Positions 44,619 through 53,900 are shown, numbered from the stretch's first letter. The stretch: DNA of 64,000 bases from Gordonia heveisoli (GCF_030315745.1 NZ_JASXSH010000008.1:124001-188000), one strand, 5' to 3'. Notes: a model not told the origin generated them from the letters alone. Program-made: numbers and translations.

Positions 44619-45982
44619 CCATCCCCAAGCAGGTACACCTCGCCGCCCACTTCCCCGGCGTCAACAACACCACCGTGTGGAGCGATCCGGCGGCGGGCAG
44701 CCACATCGAATTCGAATCCTTCAGCCACTTCGCGCGGACCGCCGAACGCGGCCTGTTCGACTTCCTGTTCCTCGCCGAAGGCCTACGCCTGCGCGAACAT
44801 GCCGGCGAGATCTACGATCTCGACGTCGTCGGACGACCCGACACCTTCACCGTCCTCGCCGCCCTGGCCGCCGTCACCGACCGCCTCGGACTGGCAGGCA
44901 CCATCAACTCCACCTTCAACGAACCGCTCGAGGTGGCCCGCCAGTTCGCCACCCTCGACCATCTGTCGGAGGGACGCGCCGCGTGGAATGTGGTGACCTC
45001 GTGGGACGAGTTCACCGGGCAGAACTTCCGGCGGGGCGGCTACCTCCCCGAATCCCAGCGCTACGACCGCGCGCGCAGCTTCCTGCAGACCGCGACCGAA
45101 CTGTGGGATTCGTGGCCGGAGAACGCGATCCGTGCGGACAAGGAATCCGGTGTCTTCCTCGATGACCCGGCCGCAGGACTCTTCGACCACGTCGACGGGC
45201 AGTTCGACATCCGGGGCCGGTTCCCGGTACCGCGGAGCCCGCAGGGCCGACCGGTGATCTTCCAGGCCGGCGACTCCGCCGAGGGCCGCGACTTCGCCGC
45301 GAGCAGCGCCGATGCCATCTTCTCCCGGCACTCGACGCTGGACGCGGGCCGCGAGTTCTACGCCGACGTCAAGGGCAGGCTGCCCGCCCACGGTCGTCGC
45401 GCCGAGGACCTGCTGATCCTGCCTGCCGCCTCCTTCGTACTCGGCGACACCGACGCCGAGGCGGCCGAGGCCGCGCGGGCGATCCGGCTCGCCCAGGTCA
45501 GTCCGCAGACCGCGATCGTCTTCCTCGAACAACTGTGGAACCGCGACCTCTCCGACCACGACCCCGACGGCCCGCTGCCCGCGATCGACCCCATCCCCGG
45601 CGAGAACACCATCAGCCGGGGCCGCGCGAGCGTGCGCATCCACCGCGATCCGCGCGCGGTCGCCGCCGACTGGCGCGCGCTGGCCGAGGCCAGGCAGCTC
45701 ACCACCCGCGAGCTGATCATCGAGGTCACCGGACGGCAGACCTTCGTCGGATCACCGCGGTCGGTCGCCGCCGAGATCAACAACCTCGTCCAGGCCGACG
45801 CCGCCGACGGTTTCATCCTGGTCCCGCACATCACCCCGGGTGGCCTCGACCGGTTCGTCGACGAGGTGGTCCCGGAGCTGCAGGAACTGGGCGTCTATCG
45901 CGAGGAGTACCCGGGCGTCACCCTGCGGGAGAATCTCGGACTGGCCCCGCACACCGGACACTCGGCGGTTTCGTCCGCGTAA
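44615..45982 (+). CDS. FMN-dependent monooxygenase, NtaA/SnaA/DszA family
   Basis: A 455-residue LLM protein. HLAAHFPGVNNTTVW, SHFARTAERGLFDFLFLAEG, the loop NVVTSWDE, and RGRFPVPRSPQGRPVIFQAGDS are close to the two-component monooxygenases NtaA (nitrilotriacetate), SnaA and DszA (dibenzothiophene sulfone). These need FMNH2 from a separate reductase, which is not encoded nearby. The ATG overlaps the previous gene by 4 bases. No transporter for sulfonates or nitrilotriacetate is in the window. Confidence 0.92.
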   Translation: MTIPKQVHLAAHFPGVNNTTVWSDPAAGSHIEFESFSHFARTAERGLFDFLFLAEGLRLREHAGEIYDLDVVGRPDTFTVLAALAAVTDRLGLAGTINSTFNEPLEVARQFATLDHLSEGRAAWNVVTSWDEFTGQNFRRGGYLPESQRYDRARSFLQTATELWDSWPENAIRADKESGVFLDDPAAGLFDHVDGQFDIRGRFPVPRSPQGRPVIFQAGDSAEGRDFAASSADAIFSRHSTLDAGREFYADVKGRLPAHGRRAEDLLILPAASFVLGDTDAEAAEAARAIRLAQVSPQTAIVFLEQLWNRDLSDHDPDGPLPAIDPIPGENTISRGRASVRIHRDPRAVAADWRALAEARQLTTRELIIEVTGRQTFVGSPRSVAAEINNLVQADAADGFILVPHITPGGLDRFVDEVVPELQELGVYREEYPGVTLRENLGLAPHTGHSAVSSA

Positions 45983-46069
45983 GCGGCGCACGGCTCGATA
46001 GGGTTGCGGCACGGGTGATCACCCGTACGCGTGGACGACACGCGGACGCCGAACGGGAGATGGACGCCG

Positions 46070-46501
46070 ATGATCGAACAGCTGCGCGACAACCTGGCCC
46101 ATGCCTCATCGTTCAGTCTGGTCGGCATCGCGCTGATCCTGCTCGGCTACCTCGCCCTCGACGTCGTCACCCCCGGACGTCTGCGGCAGTCGGTGTGGGG
46201 AGAACACAATCGCAACGCCGTCATCCTGACCACCTCGATGGTCATCTCGGTGTCGCTGGTGCTGATCTGCTCCGTCATCGACACCGCGGCCCTGGAACTG
46301 TGGCGGGCACTGCTGTTCACCATCGCCTACACCGTGCTGGCGATCGCGGTGATGATGTGGTCGTTCGTCCTCATCGACTGGCTCACCCCCGGAAAGCTCG
46401 GCAGCCTGCTGCTCGACGACGACGAACACCCCGCCACCTGGGTCACCGCCGCCGTCTTCGTCGGGATCGGCGCGGTCATCGGCGTCACGCTCCTCGTCTG
46501 A
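46070..46501 (+). CDS. DUF350 domain membrane protein (paralogue)
   Basis: A 143-residue, four-helix protein, the same length as the DUF350 protein at 27391 and with the same signature in both halves (LALDVVTPGRLRQSVWGEHNRNAVIL and VLIDWLTPGKLG). GGGAGA lies 9 bases before the ATG. Here it has no spermidine-synthase or DUF4178 partner; upstream are flavin monooxygenases and downstream an SRPBCC gene with its own promoter. It probably arose by duplication and may work with the products of the 25.5 kb operon. Confidence 0.9.
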   Translation: MIEQLRDNLAHASSFSLVGIALILLGYLALDVVTPGRLRQSVWGEHNRNAVILTTSMVISVSLVLICSVIDTAALELWRALLFTIAYTVLAIAVMMWSFVLIDWLTPGKLGSLLLDDDEHPATWVTAAVFVGIGAVIGVTLLV

Positions 46502-46533
46502 CCCTGCCCGCCGGACGATGTCGACAACGCTTA

Positions 46534-46562
46534 TTGACGCATAGCCAATAGGGCTTTAGGGT
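46534..46562 (+). promoter_or_regulatory. Promoter of leaderless SRPBCC gene
   Basis: -35 TTGACG (46534-46539), 17-base spacer, -10 TAGGGT (46557-46562), 6 bases before the ATG at 46569. Confidence 0.65.
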
Positions 46563-46568
46563 GCATCC

Positions 46569-47027
46569 ATGGCCCTCCCCCTCATCGAAGAGTCCATCGA
46601 CATCAACGCCACACCCGAGCAGGTGTGGACGGTCATCTCCGACCTCAAGCGCATGGGTGAATGGAGCCCGCAGTGCCTGAAGATGATCGTTCGCGGACCC
46701 GTCGCCCTCGACACCAAGACCATCAACTTCAACCGCCGTGGCGCGCTGGTCTGGCCGACGACCGCGAAGGTGGTGCAGTTCGAGCCGAATAAGCGCATCG
46801 GATTCCGCATCAGCGAGAACAACACCGTGTGGAGCTACGAGATCACCCCGGCCGAAGCGGGCGGCGTCACCGTCACCGAACGTCGCGTGGCCGTCAACGG
46901 CCAGACCTCGAAGGTGTCGGCCTTCCTGGTCGACAAGGTCCTCGGCGGCAACGACACCTTCGAAGCCGAACTCAAGGTCGGGATGGCCGAGACCCTCGGC
47001 AAGATCAAGCGGGCCGTCGAGAACTGA
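46569..47027 (+). CDS. SRPBCC (START-like) family protein
   Basis: A 152-residue single domain with the opening LIEESIDINATPEQVWTVISDLKRMGEWSP, a FEPNKRIGFRISENN strand pair and a C-terminal helix (ELKVGMAETLGKIKRAVE). The ligand is unknown. It is leaderless with a good -35/-10 pair, and a strong bidirectional hairpin follows. Only distantly similar to the SRPBCC protein at 16734. Confidence 0.88.
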   Translation: MALPLIEESIDINATPEQVWTVISDLKRMGEWSPQCLKMIVRGPVALDTKTINFNRRGALVWPTTAKVVQFEPNKRIGFRISENNTVWSYEITPAEAGGVTVTERRVAVNGQTSKVSAFLVDKVLGGNDTFEAELKVGMAETLGKIKRAVEN

Positions 47028-47037
47028 CCCCGACAGA

Positions 47038-47099
47038 ACCACCACTCTTGGACAGAACCACCGGTTTGAAACCGGTGGTTCTGTCCATTTGTGGTGGTT
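47038..47099. terminator. Nested bidirectional terminator
   Basis: Inner 18-base perfect arms beginning GGACAGAACCACC around a single central base, and an outer pair AACCACCAC (47038-47046) with GTGGTGGTT (47091-47099), followed by TTT. It lies between convergent genes. Confidence 0.8.
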
Positions 47100-47114
47100 T
47101 TGCGGGTGCGGCGG

Positions 47115-47912
47115 TCAGCCGTTGAGCCGGTCGTACAGCGCGGGCAGGTCGGCGACCGAATCGATGATGTGGTCGGGCACCGGCCCGAACTCGTCCCGCT
47201 GCAACTCACGCAGCGCATCGGCACGGAACTTTCCGGTCCGCACCAACACCCCGATCAGCGCCGACGCCTGCGCGCCCAGCACGTCGTTGTGCATATCGTC
47301 GCCGACCATCACCACCTGATTCGGTTCGAGCCCCATCAGATCGACCGCGGCCCGGAAGCCCACCGGAGACGGTTTGCCGACCGCCTTGATCTTGCGGCCG
47401 ACCGCCTTCTCCAAACCCTCGAGGTACACGCCGGTGTCGATCTTGAGTCCCTGCGCGGTGGACCAGGTCATCGAGCGGTGCATCGCGACCACCGGCACCT
47501 TCGCGATCATCAGCTCCAGCACCGTCGACAAAGCGTCGTGGGTGAACACCGATCCAGCCCCGCCCAGGACGACGACCTGCGCCGACGCCGGGTCGTCGGT
47601 GAGCTCGACGCCGGTCATATCCTCGGCGATCGGCCCCTGATTGAGCACCCACACCCGTTTCCCCGGGTAGTTCGCGGACACGTATTCGGCGGTCAGCTTG
47701 GCCGCGGTGAGGATCTCCTCCGGCGCCACGTCGAACCCGCATTTGCCCAGCGCACACGCGATCTCGGTCCGCGACCGAGAGGTGGTGTTGGTCAAGAACA
47801 TCCGGGGCACACCCCGCTCGTCGAGTGTTGCCAGCGCATCGACGGCGCCGGGCAGCGCCTGCCACGAGGTGACCATCACCCCGTCGATGTCGAGCAGCAA
47901 CCCCAATGTCAT
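47115..47912 (-). CDS. HAD-superfamily IIA phosphatase (NagD-like)
   Basis: A 265-residue hydrolase. Motif I is LLLDIDGVMV with the nucleophile Asp near residue 7, motif II FLTNTTSRSR, motif III Lys in VGKPSP, and motif IV VMVGDDMHNDVLGA. The IIA cap domain between motifs II and III puts it with NagD/pyridoxal phosphatase/phospholysine phosphatase types; the C-terminal lines LIGVLVRTGKFR match. Substrate unknown. The ATG has TACATT 7 bases upstream. Much longer reading through the antisense of moeA and psd is open but not coding. Confidence 0.92.
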   Translation of the reverse strand: MTLGLLLDIDGVMVTSWQALPGAVDALATLDERGVPRMFLTNTTSRSRTEIACALGKCGFDVAPEEILTAAKLTAEYVSANYPGKRVWVLNQGPIAEDMTGVELTDDPASAQVVVLGGAGSVFTHDALSTVLELMIAKVPVVAMHRSMTWSTAQGLKIDTGVYLEGLEKAVGRKIKAVGKPSPVGFRAAVDLMGLEPNQVVMVGDDMHNDVLGAQASALIGVLVRTGKFRADALRELQRDEFGPVPDHIIDSVADLPALYDRLNG

Positions 47913-47919
47913 GGATCCG

Positions 47920-47925
47920 AATGTA
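47920..47925 (-). promoter_or_regulatory. -10 element of leaderless HAD gene
   Basis: Minus-strand TACATT, 7 bases before the ATG at 47912. Confidence 0.45.
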
Positions 47926-48014
47926 ATCGGGTCGCCTCCGGGCCGCTGGTCGAGATGTCGCCGGAGCGGGACGCGACCGTAGTGAACCCGCGACCCCGAT
48001 GGCAGCATGGGCGT

Positions 48015-49235
48015 ATGCGATCGGTATCCGAACATCAGCGCATCGTCGCAGCGCTGTTCGACGCCCCCGACCCCGTCCTCCGACCCCCCGCACAGGCACT
48101 CGGCTCGGCGACCATCGAGGCGGTGACCGCGCCGATCACCCTGCCCGGCTTCGACAACTCGGCCATGGACGGATACGCCGTACGAGCCGCCGACATCGTC
48201 GGCGCCACCCCCAACCATCCGGTCCGCCTGCCCGTCGCCGAGGACATCCCGGCCGGACGCACCGACGAACTGACCCTGGCCCCCGGCACCGCGCACCGCA
48301 TCATGACCGGTGCAGCAGTGCCCGACGGCGCCGATGCGGTGGTGCCGGTCGAGTACACCGACGCCGCCACCACGACCGTCACCATCACCGGAGCCGTCGA
48401 CGTGGGTAAACACATCCGTCGGGCCGGATCCGACATCACCGCCGGAGCGGAGGCGCTGCCGGCCGGGCTGGTGCTCGGAGCACCGCAGATCGGCCTGCTC
48501 GCGGCCCTCGGCATCGCCGACGTCGTCGTCGGGCGGCGGCTGCGGGCCGTGGTGTTGTCCACCGGATCCGAACTGGTCGCCGCGGGCACCCCGCTGCGGC
48601 ACGGCCAGATCTACGAATCCAACGGCGCAATGCTGACCGCGGCCGTCACCCTGGCCGGCGCGGACGCCGAGCACCTGCACTTCGTCCCCGACGACACCGG
48701 CGATTTCCTGGCACGCCTGGACTCGGTCGCCGACGACGCCGACCTGATCATCACCTCCGGCGGGGTCAGCGCGGGCGCCTTCGAAGTGGTCAAGGACGCG
48801 CTCACCGGAGGCGGCACCGTCGACTTCGTCAAGGTCGCCATGCAACCCGGAATGCCGCAGGGCGCAGGCACCGTCACCGCACCCAACGGCCGCCGGGTGC
48901 CGATCATCACGCTGCCCGGTAACCCGGTCAGCGCGCTGGTCTCCTTCGAGGTGTTCATCCGGCCCGCGCTGCGCACCGCCATGGGCCTGCCACCCGACCG
49001 TCGTCGGATCACCGCCCGGCTGGGCGCGCCGATCCGCTCGCCACAGGGCAAACGACAGTTCCTGCGCGGCGTCCTGCGCGCCGACCCGGCCGGGCCGGTC
49101 GTCGAGCCGATCGGTCCGCCCGCATCCCACCACCTGCGGTTTCTCGCCGCCGCCGACGCGCTCATCGACATCCCGGTCGACGTGACCGAGTTGCCCGCCG
49201 ACGCCGCGGTCGAGGTGATGGTGCTCGACGACTGA
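48015..49235 (+). CDS. moeA: Molybdopterin molybdenumtransferase MoeA
   Basis: A 406-residue enzyme that inserts molybdate into adenylated molybdopterin. The N-terminal LPGFDNSAMDGYAVRAADI, RIMTGAAVPDGADAVVPVE, GSDITAGAEALPAG and the central ITSGGVSAGAFEVVKDAL are conserved MoeA segments; LPGNPVSALVSFEVFI begins the last domain. The place before psd-pssA-AAA is the same as moeA2 (Rv0438c) in M. tuberculosis. The ATG at 48015 lacks a clear ribosome site or -10, so the exact start is uncertain. No other cofactor gene is nearby. Confidence 0.95.
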   Translation: MRSVSEHQRIVAALFDAPDPVLRPPAQALGSATIEAVTAPITLPGFDNSAMDGYAVRAADIVGATPNHPVRLPVAEDIPAGRTDELTLAPGTAHRIMTGAAVPDGADAVVPVEYTDAATTTVTITGAVDVGKHIRRAGSDITAGAEALPAGLVLGAPQIGLLAALGIADVVVGRRLRAVVLSTGSELVAAGTPLRHGQIYESNGAMLTAAVTLAGADAEHLHFVPDDTGDFLARLDSVADDADLIITSGGVSAGAFEVVKDALTGGGTVDFVKVAMQPGMPQGAGTVTAPNGRRVPIITLPGNPVSALVSFEVFIRPALRTAMGLPPDRRRITARLGAPIRSPQGKRQFLRGVLRADPAGPVVEPIGPPASHHLRFLAAADALIDIPVDVTELPADAAVEVMVLDD

Positions 49236-49392
49236 CGGTGGCCCCGACGGGGACCGCGAGCGGCGTCGCCGCGTTGAACGAACCCCGCCACCGCGAACGA
49301 GAACGGCTCGGCCCACGCCCTCTAAGCTGTACGACGTGCCGACCGGCATACGCACGACGATCGGCCCGAACGGGCCCAACAGGAGGTAGACG

Positions 49393-50127
49393 GTGGCCAG
49401 ACGTCCACGGCCGGACGGCACAGGTGATCTCGATCCCCTCGCCCACCTGGTCGAGTTGGCCAAGCAGACCATCCCGCCGATCCACCGCGCCGGTCTCCCC
49501 TTCGTCGTCGGCCCGGCCGCCGTCGCCGTGCTGGGCCGCAGACATCGCTGGATCGCGCGCCCCGCCGCACTCACCGCGGGCGCCTGCGCAGCCTTCTTCC
49601 GCCACCCCAAGCGGGTCGCACCGACCGGTGCGGGCATCGTGGTCGCCCCCGCTGACGGCACCGTCGCCCTCGTCGATGAGGCCGTGCCGCCGCCCGAGGC
49701 CGGTCTGGGTACCGCACCGCTGCCGCGCGTGTCGACCTTCCTCTCGATCTTCGACGTGCACGTCCAGCGCGCGCCGATCGCCGGCACGGTCACCGGCGTC
49801 ACCCACACGCCGGGCGCGTTCCTGTCCGCAGATCTGCCCGCGGCCAGCACCGACAACGAACACACCACCATGACCATCCGCTGCGCCGACTCCACCGGCG
49901 TCGAAACGGAGATCGCCGTCGTCCAGATCGCCGGACTGATCGCCCGCCGCATCGTGTGCGAGCCGAATGTCGGCGACCAGCTGAACATCGGGGATACCTA
50001 CGGTCTGATCCGCTTCGGTTCGCGCGTCGACGTCTACCTACCCGCGGGAACCGTCCCGAACGTCGCGGTTGGGCAGCGCGCGGTCGGCGGCGAGACCGCC
50101 CTGGCCGTCCTGGGCCGGCCGAGCTGA
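49393..50127 (+). CDS. psd: Phosphatidylserine decarboxylase
   Basis: A 244-residue proenzyme of the short bacterial type that makes phosphatidylethanolamine. FFRHPKR, VVAPADGTVALVDEA, FLSIFDVHVQRAPIAGTV (with the His and Asp of the self-cleavage triad) and the C-terminal FGSRVDVYLP are visible; cleavage between Gly and Ser of FGS should yield the pyruvoyl prosthetic group. AGGAGG precedes the GTG. The next gene, pssA, makes its substrate and starts 4 bases after the stop. Acts at the cell membrane. Confidence 0.96.
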   Translation: MARRPRPDGTGDLDPLAHLVELAKQTIPPIHRAGLPFVVGPAAVAVLGRRHRWIARPAALTAGACAAFFRHPKRVAPTGAGIVVAPADGTVALVDEAVPPPEAGLGTAPLPRVSTFLSIFDVHVQRAPIAGTVTGVTHTPGAFLSADLPAASTDNEHTTMTIRCADSTGVETEIAVVQIAGLIARRIVCEPNVGDQLNIGDTYGLIRFGSRVDVYLPAGTVPNVAVGQRAVGGETALAVLGRPS

Positions 50128-50131
50128 CACG

Positions 50132-51133
50132 ATGATGATGGTCCGCAACCGCGCCAGCCGCTCGTCGCGTCAACCGACCAGCCGCGTCGCAGGCAGCATC
50201 CCCCGCGCGACCTCCGCTGGCCGCAGCCCCGCCGAACGCAACCGCCTGCGTAGGCAGGCCGCGGCGGGCCGAATGTTCGTGCCGTCGGCGCTGACCATCC
50301 TCGCCATCTGTGCCGGTCTCACCGCGATGCGCGCGGCGTCGACCGGCGACATCAACACGGCGATGGGCCTGGTGGTGGCCGCCGCTCTGCTCGACGGCAT
50401 CGACGGCCGGGTCGCCCGGCTGATGGGTGCGACCACCCGGATCGGTGCCGAGATCGACTCGCTGGCCGACGCGATCAACTTCGGCGTGGTGCCGGCGATG
50501 ATCGTCTACTTCCATCTGCTCAACGGCGAAGATCTCGGCTGGGCCCTGGCACTGATCTACTGCTGCGCCATCGTCCTGCGGTTGGCGCGGTTCAACACCC
50601 TGCTCGACGACGATGACGCGCCCGCCTACACCCGGGACTTCTTCGTCGGCGTACCCGCGCCTGCGGCCGCGATCGGTGCGCTGCTCCCGATCGGACTGGC
50701 CCAGCAGTTCGGCGACGGCTGGTGGACCTCCCCGGCGGCGGTCGGCGGCTGGCTGGTCGTCGTGGCGCTGCTCGCGGTGAGCCGGGTGCCGACCGCGTCT
50801 CTCAAGGCGGCGAAGGTCGCACCCAGCGCGCTGGCCGCACTGCTCATCGTCGTCGCGGTCGCGGCCGCGTTGCTGCTGACCTACCCGTACGTGCTGATGA
50901 TGATCGCGATCGCCGGTTACGCCGCACACATCCCGTTCGCCTGGCGGTCGCGCCGGTGGGTCGCCTCGAGACCGGAGTTCTGGGATGAGCGGCCGGCCGA
51001 ACGTCGGGCTCAGCGTCGTGCGATCCGCGCCGACTCCGGCCGCCGACGTCCGGTGATCAAACTTGGCCAAGGCCGCCTCGGCCTGCACAAACCCGCAGGC
51101 CACCGCACCGATCCCGAAGGCGAGACCAGATGA
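50132..51133 (+). CDS. pssA: CDP-diacylglycerol-serine O-phosphatidyltransferase
   Basis: A 333-residue integral membrane enzyme that makes phosphatidylserine from CDP-diacylglycerol and serine. The CDP-alcohol phosphatidyltransferase signature is DGRVARLMGATTRIGAEIDSLAD (two lines: DGxxAR then GxxxDxxxD), near residues 90-112. About eight helices follow. It has an Arg-rich N-terminus (residues 4-45) and an Arg/Lys-rich C-terminal tail (about 290-333), longer than usual. Three consecutive ATG codons at 50132-50140 are possible starts. Coupled to psd upstream and overlapping the AAA ATPase downstream by 4 bases. Confidence 0.95.
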   Translation: MMMVRNRASRSSRQPTSRVAGSIPRATSAGRSPAERNRLRRQAAAGRMFVPSALTILAICAGLTAMRAASTGDINTAMGLVVAAALLDGIDGRVARLMGATTRIGAEIDSLADAINFGVVPAMIVYFHLLNGEDLGWALALIYCCAIVLRLARFNTLLDDDDAPAYTRDFFVGVPAPAAAIGALLPIGLAQQFGDGWWTSPAAVGGWLVVVALLAVSRVPTASLKAAKVAPSALAALLIVVAVAAALLLTYPYVLMMIAIAGYAAHIPFAWRSRRWVASRPEFWDERPAERRAQRRAIRADSGRRRPVIKLGQGRLGLHKPAGHRTDPEGETR

Positions 51134-53388
51134 CCGCACCGGCCGGTTTGACCCTCACCGCCCGGCTCAATACGTCCGCCGCCGATGCGCGACGCGGCAT
51201 CGTCCGGGTACACCCCGAGGTGCTCACCGCGCTGGCGTTGCGCGAATGGGATGCGGTGTCGATCACCGGCGCACGGGTCACGGCGGCGGTGATCGCGGCC
51301 GCCGACGCATCGGTGCCCACCGGCGCAGCGCTGCTCGACGACATCACCTTCTCCAACGCCGGGGTCCGCGAGAACGCGGCCGTCGTCCTGGCACCGGTCG
51401 TCGTACACGGCGCGAGCCGCGTGATCGTCAGCGGTTCGGCGCTGGCCTCGGGTTCAGTCGACGAGACCACACTGCGCCGCGCGCTGCTCGGCAAGGTCCT
51501 GTCGGTCGGTGACGCGGTGTCGCTGCTGCCCCGCGACCTCGGTCCCGAACTCGCCGCCACCGAGGCGACCCGATCGCTGGCCCGGTCGGTGGGGATCACC
51601 TGGACCAACGAATTGCTGACGGTGGCCGGGTCGGACCCGGCGTCGCCGGTGAGCGTGCAACCCAACACCGCGGTCCTGTGGGCCGGAAACACCGGCCGCG
51701 TCGACGCGGTCGCCCCGACAACCCGGGCCGACGCCGGTGCCCCGACCGTCGGCACAGCCTCGGCCCCGAACCCGGCCCCGAACGCGACGACACCGAGCCC
51801 GCCGGTCCCGGTGCGGCCGGTCGCCGAACTCGTCGGCGTCGACACCCAGATCACCAAACTCACCGAGTGGCTGACCATCACCCTCGACGAACCGGAAGTG
51901 CTGCGCACCCTCGGTGCCGCCCCGCGCCTCGGGGTGCTCATCAGCGGTCCGGCCGGCGCCGGAAAGGCGACGCTGGTGCGGTCGGTGTGCGCCGACCGTC
52001 AGCTCGCCGTCGTCGACGGACCCACCACCGGCGCATTGGAGGCGACCGCCCGGCTGCGATCGGTGACCGACGCGATCGGCGCGCTGCCCACCGGCGGGGT
52101 GCTGCTGATCACAGACGTCGACGCCCTGCTGCCCGCCGACCCCGAGCCGGTGGCGACACTGATCCTCGACGCGCTGCGCACGACGCTCGCCGACGGCCGG
52201 GTGGCACTCATCGCCACGACCGCCGAACCCGCTCGTCTCGACGGCCGGCTACGCGACCCCGACCTGTGCGACCGCGAACTGATCGTCGGGCTGCCCGACG
52301 CCGCCACCCGCGCCCGCCTGTTGTCGGCGATCCTGAAGGGCGTCCCGGCCGACGGCGAACTGGACCTCACAGCTGTCGCGGCCCGCGCACCCGGCTTCGT
52401 CGCCGGTGATCTGGCCGCCCTCGCCCGTGAGGCGGCGTTGCGTGCCGCCGCCCGCGTCACCGCGAAATCCGCTACACCCGAAGATGATTCGATCGAACCT
52501 TCCCTACGGACCGACGATCTGCTGGGCGCACTCACCGTCATCCGACCGGTGTCGCGGGGCGACTCCCCGGAGGTCGCGCTCGGCTCCATCACCCTCGACG
52601 ACGTCGGCGACATGGTGGAGACCAAGCAGGCCCTCACCGAGGCGGTGCTGTGGCCACTGCAGCATCCCGACACCTTTGCCCGGCTCGGCGTCGACCCACC
52701 GCGCGGCGTGCTGCTGTTCGGCCCGCCGGGATGCGGCAAGACCTTCGTCGTCCGCGCGCTGGCCGCGTCGGGCCAGTTGTCGGTGCACACCGTCAAGGGC
52801 GCCGAACTGATGGACAAATGGGTCGGGTCGTCGGAGAAGGCGGTCCGCGACCTGTTCGCACGGGCCCGCGAATCGGCACCGTCGCTGATCTTCCTCGACG
52901 AGGTCGACGCCCTCGCCCCACGCCGGGGCCAGTCCAGCGATTCCGGGGTGTCGGACCGGGTCGTCGCGGCGCTGCTCACCGAACTCGACGGTGTCGAACC
53001 GCTCCAGGATGTGGTGGTGCTCGGCGCCACCAACCGCCCGGATCTGATCGACCCGGCCCTGTTGCGTCCCGGCCGACTCGAACGGCTCGTCTTCGTGCCG
53101 CCGCCGGACGCCGACGCCCGAACCGACATCCTCACCACCGCCAGCCGCAACGTCCCGCTCGCCGACGACATCGACCTGCACACACTAGCCACCGACCTCG
53201 ACGGCTACTCGGCGGCCGACTGCTCGGCGCTGCTCCGGGAGGCAGCGCTGTCGGCGATGCGACGCAACATCGATGCCGCGACGGTCACCGCCGAAGATGT
53301 CGCCACCGCCCGCGACCGTGTTCGGCCCTCCCTGGACGCCGCGCAGGTGGAGAATCTCCGCGCCTACGCCGAGCGCCGGATCGAGTAG
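51130..53388 (+). CDS. CDC48/VCP-like AAA ATPase with degenerate first module
   Basis: A 752-residue protein: an N-terminal double-psi barrel-like domain (about residues 1-95), a linker rich in Ala/Pro/Thr (about 195-230), and two AAA modules. Module D1 (about 240-440) has GPAGAGKAT and a Walker B ending ITDVDA, so the Thr/Ser and the catalytic Glu are altered. Module D2 (about 490-700) is intact: GPPGCGKT, LIFLDEVDALAP and the GATNRPDLIDPALLRPGR second region of homology. It equals Rv0435c in M. tuberculosis, whose role is unknown. Overlap with pssA suggests membrane or lipid-linked work, but substrate proteins are not known. Confidence 0.93.
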   Translation: MTAPAGLTLTARLNTSAADARRGIVRVHPEVLTALALREWDAVSITGARVTAAVIAAADASVPTGAALLDDITFSNAGVRENAAVVLAPVVVHGASRVIVSGSALASGSVDETTLRRALLGKVLSVGDAVSLLPRDLGPELAATEATRSLARSVGITWTNELLTVAGSDPASPVSVQPNTAVLWAGNTGRVDAVAPTTRADAGAPTVGTASAPNPAPNATTPSPPVPVRPVAELVGVDTQITKLTEWLTITLDEPEVLRTLGAAPRLGVLISGPAGAGKATLVRSVCADRQLAVVDGPTTGALEATARLRSVTDAIGALPTGGVLLITDVDALLPADPEPVATLILDALRTTLADGRVALIATTAEPARLDGRLRDPDLCDRELIVGLPDAATRARLLSAILKGVPADGELDLTAVAARAPGFVAGDLAALAREAALRAAARVTAKSATPEDDSIEPSLRTDDLLGALTVIRPVSRGDSPEVALGSITLDDVGDMVETKQALTEAVLWPLQHPDTFARLGVDPPRGVLLFGPPGCGKTFVVRALAASGQLSVHTVKGAELMDKWVGSSEKAVRDLFARARESAPSLIFLDEVDALAPRRGQSSDSGVSDRVVAALLTELDGVEPLQDVVVLGATNRPDLIDPALLRPGRLERLVFVPPPDADARTDILTTASRNVPLADDIDLHTLATDLDGYSAADCSALLREAALSAMRRNIDAATVTAEDVATARDRVRPSLDAAQVENLRAYAERRIE

Positions 53389-53397
53389 CTCACCCGT

Positions 53398-53826
53398 TCA
53401 GCGCGCCGACACCTGGTAGATCACCGACGCCGTCCCGCCCGCGGCCTGCGGGGACACCCCGACCACGACCGTGAAGGTGGTGTCGCCCTTGCGCGCGGTG
53501 AGCGTCGCCGTCCGTTCGGCGCCGGCATCGTCGCGGGAGTTCACCTCGTAGCCGTCGTCGGTCAGCTTCGTCACCGCCGCGTCGAGTTGGTTGCCGCCGT
53601 TGGCCGGACCCTGCATCGTGACGATCCATCCGTGGTCGGCGTCGCCGGTGGCGCTGAGTACCGTGCCGTCGATCAACGGCACCTCCGAAGTCGGGAAATC
53701 CGCAGGCAGTGGCGCCCCCGGCGGGGCGGATTCCTCGGCCGTGCCACACCCCGACACCACACCTACGAACGCCATCATCGCCACCGCCGCCAGCAGTGCT
53801 CGTGCCAGCCAGTCGAACCGGAACAT
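53398..53826 (-). CDS. Hypothetical lipoprotein
   Basis: A 142-residue protein with a signal peptide and lipobox (VGVVSGC, Cys near residue 27), so probably attached to the outer leaflet. The mature part is short and beta-rich (about residues 50-140), with no known motif. TACCGT lies 7 bases before the ATG. It is convergent with the AAA ATPase gene (10 bases apart) and divergent from the Mrp antiporter operon. Confidence 0.75.
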   Translation of the reverse strand: MFRFDWLARALLAAVAMMAFVGVVSGCGTAEESAPPGAPLPADFPTSEVPLIDGTVLSATGDADHGWIVTMQGPANGGNQLDAAVTKLTDDGYEVNSRDDAGAERTATLTARKGDTTFTVVVGVSPQAAGGTASVIYQVSAR

Positions 53827-53900
53827 GTGAGCAACGGTAAGCTAGGTGCGCGGGCAGTCGTCCGTGACACCCCGCCGGTGACGAAAGACGGAGTGCCCTT

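Noticed and set aside
47115-49988. A minus-strand reading frame of 957 codons running from the HAD gene through the antisense of moeA and psd
   Set aside because: Only the last 265 codons match a protein family (HAD IIA). The rest is opposite moeA and psd, has low-complexity Gly/Asp/Arg composition, and arises from GC-rich codon bias.
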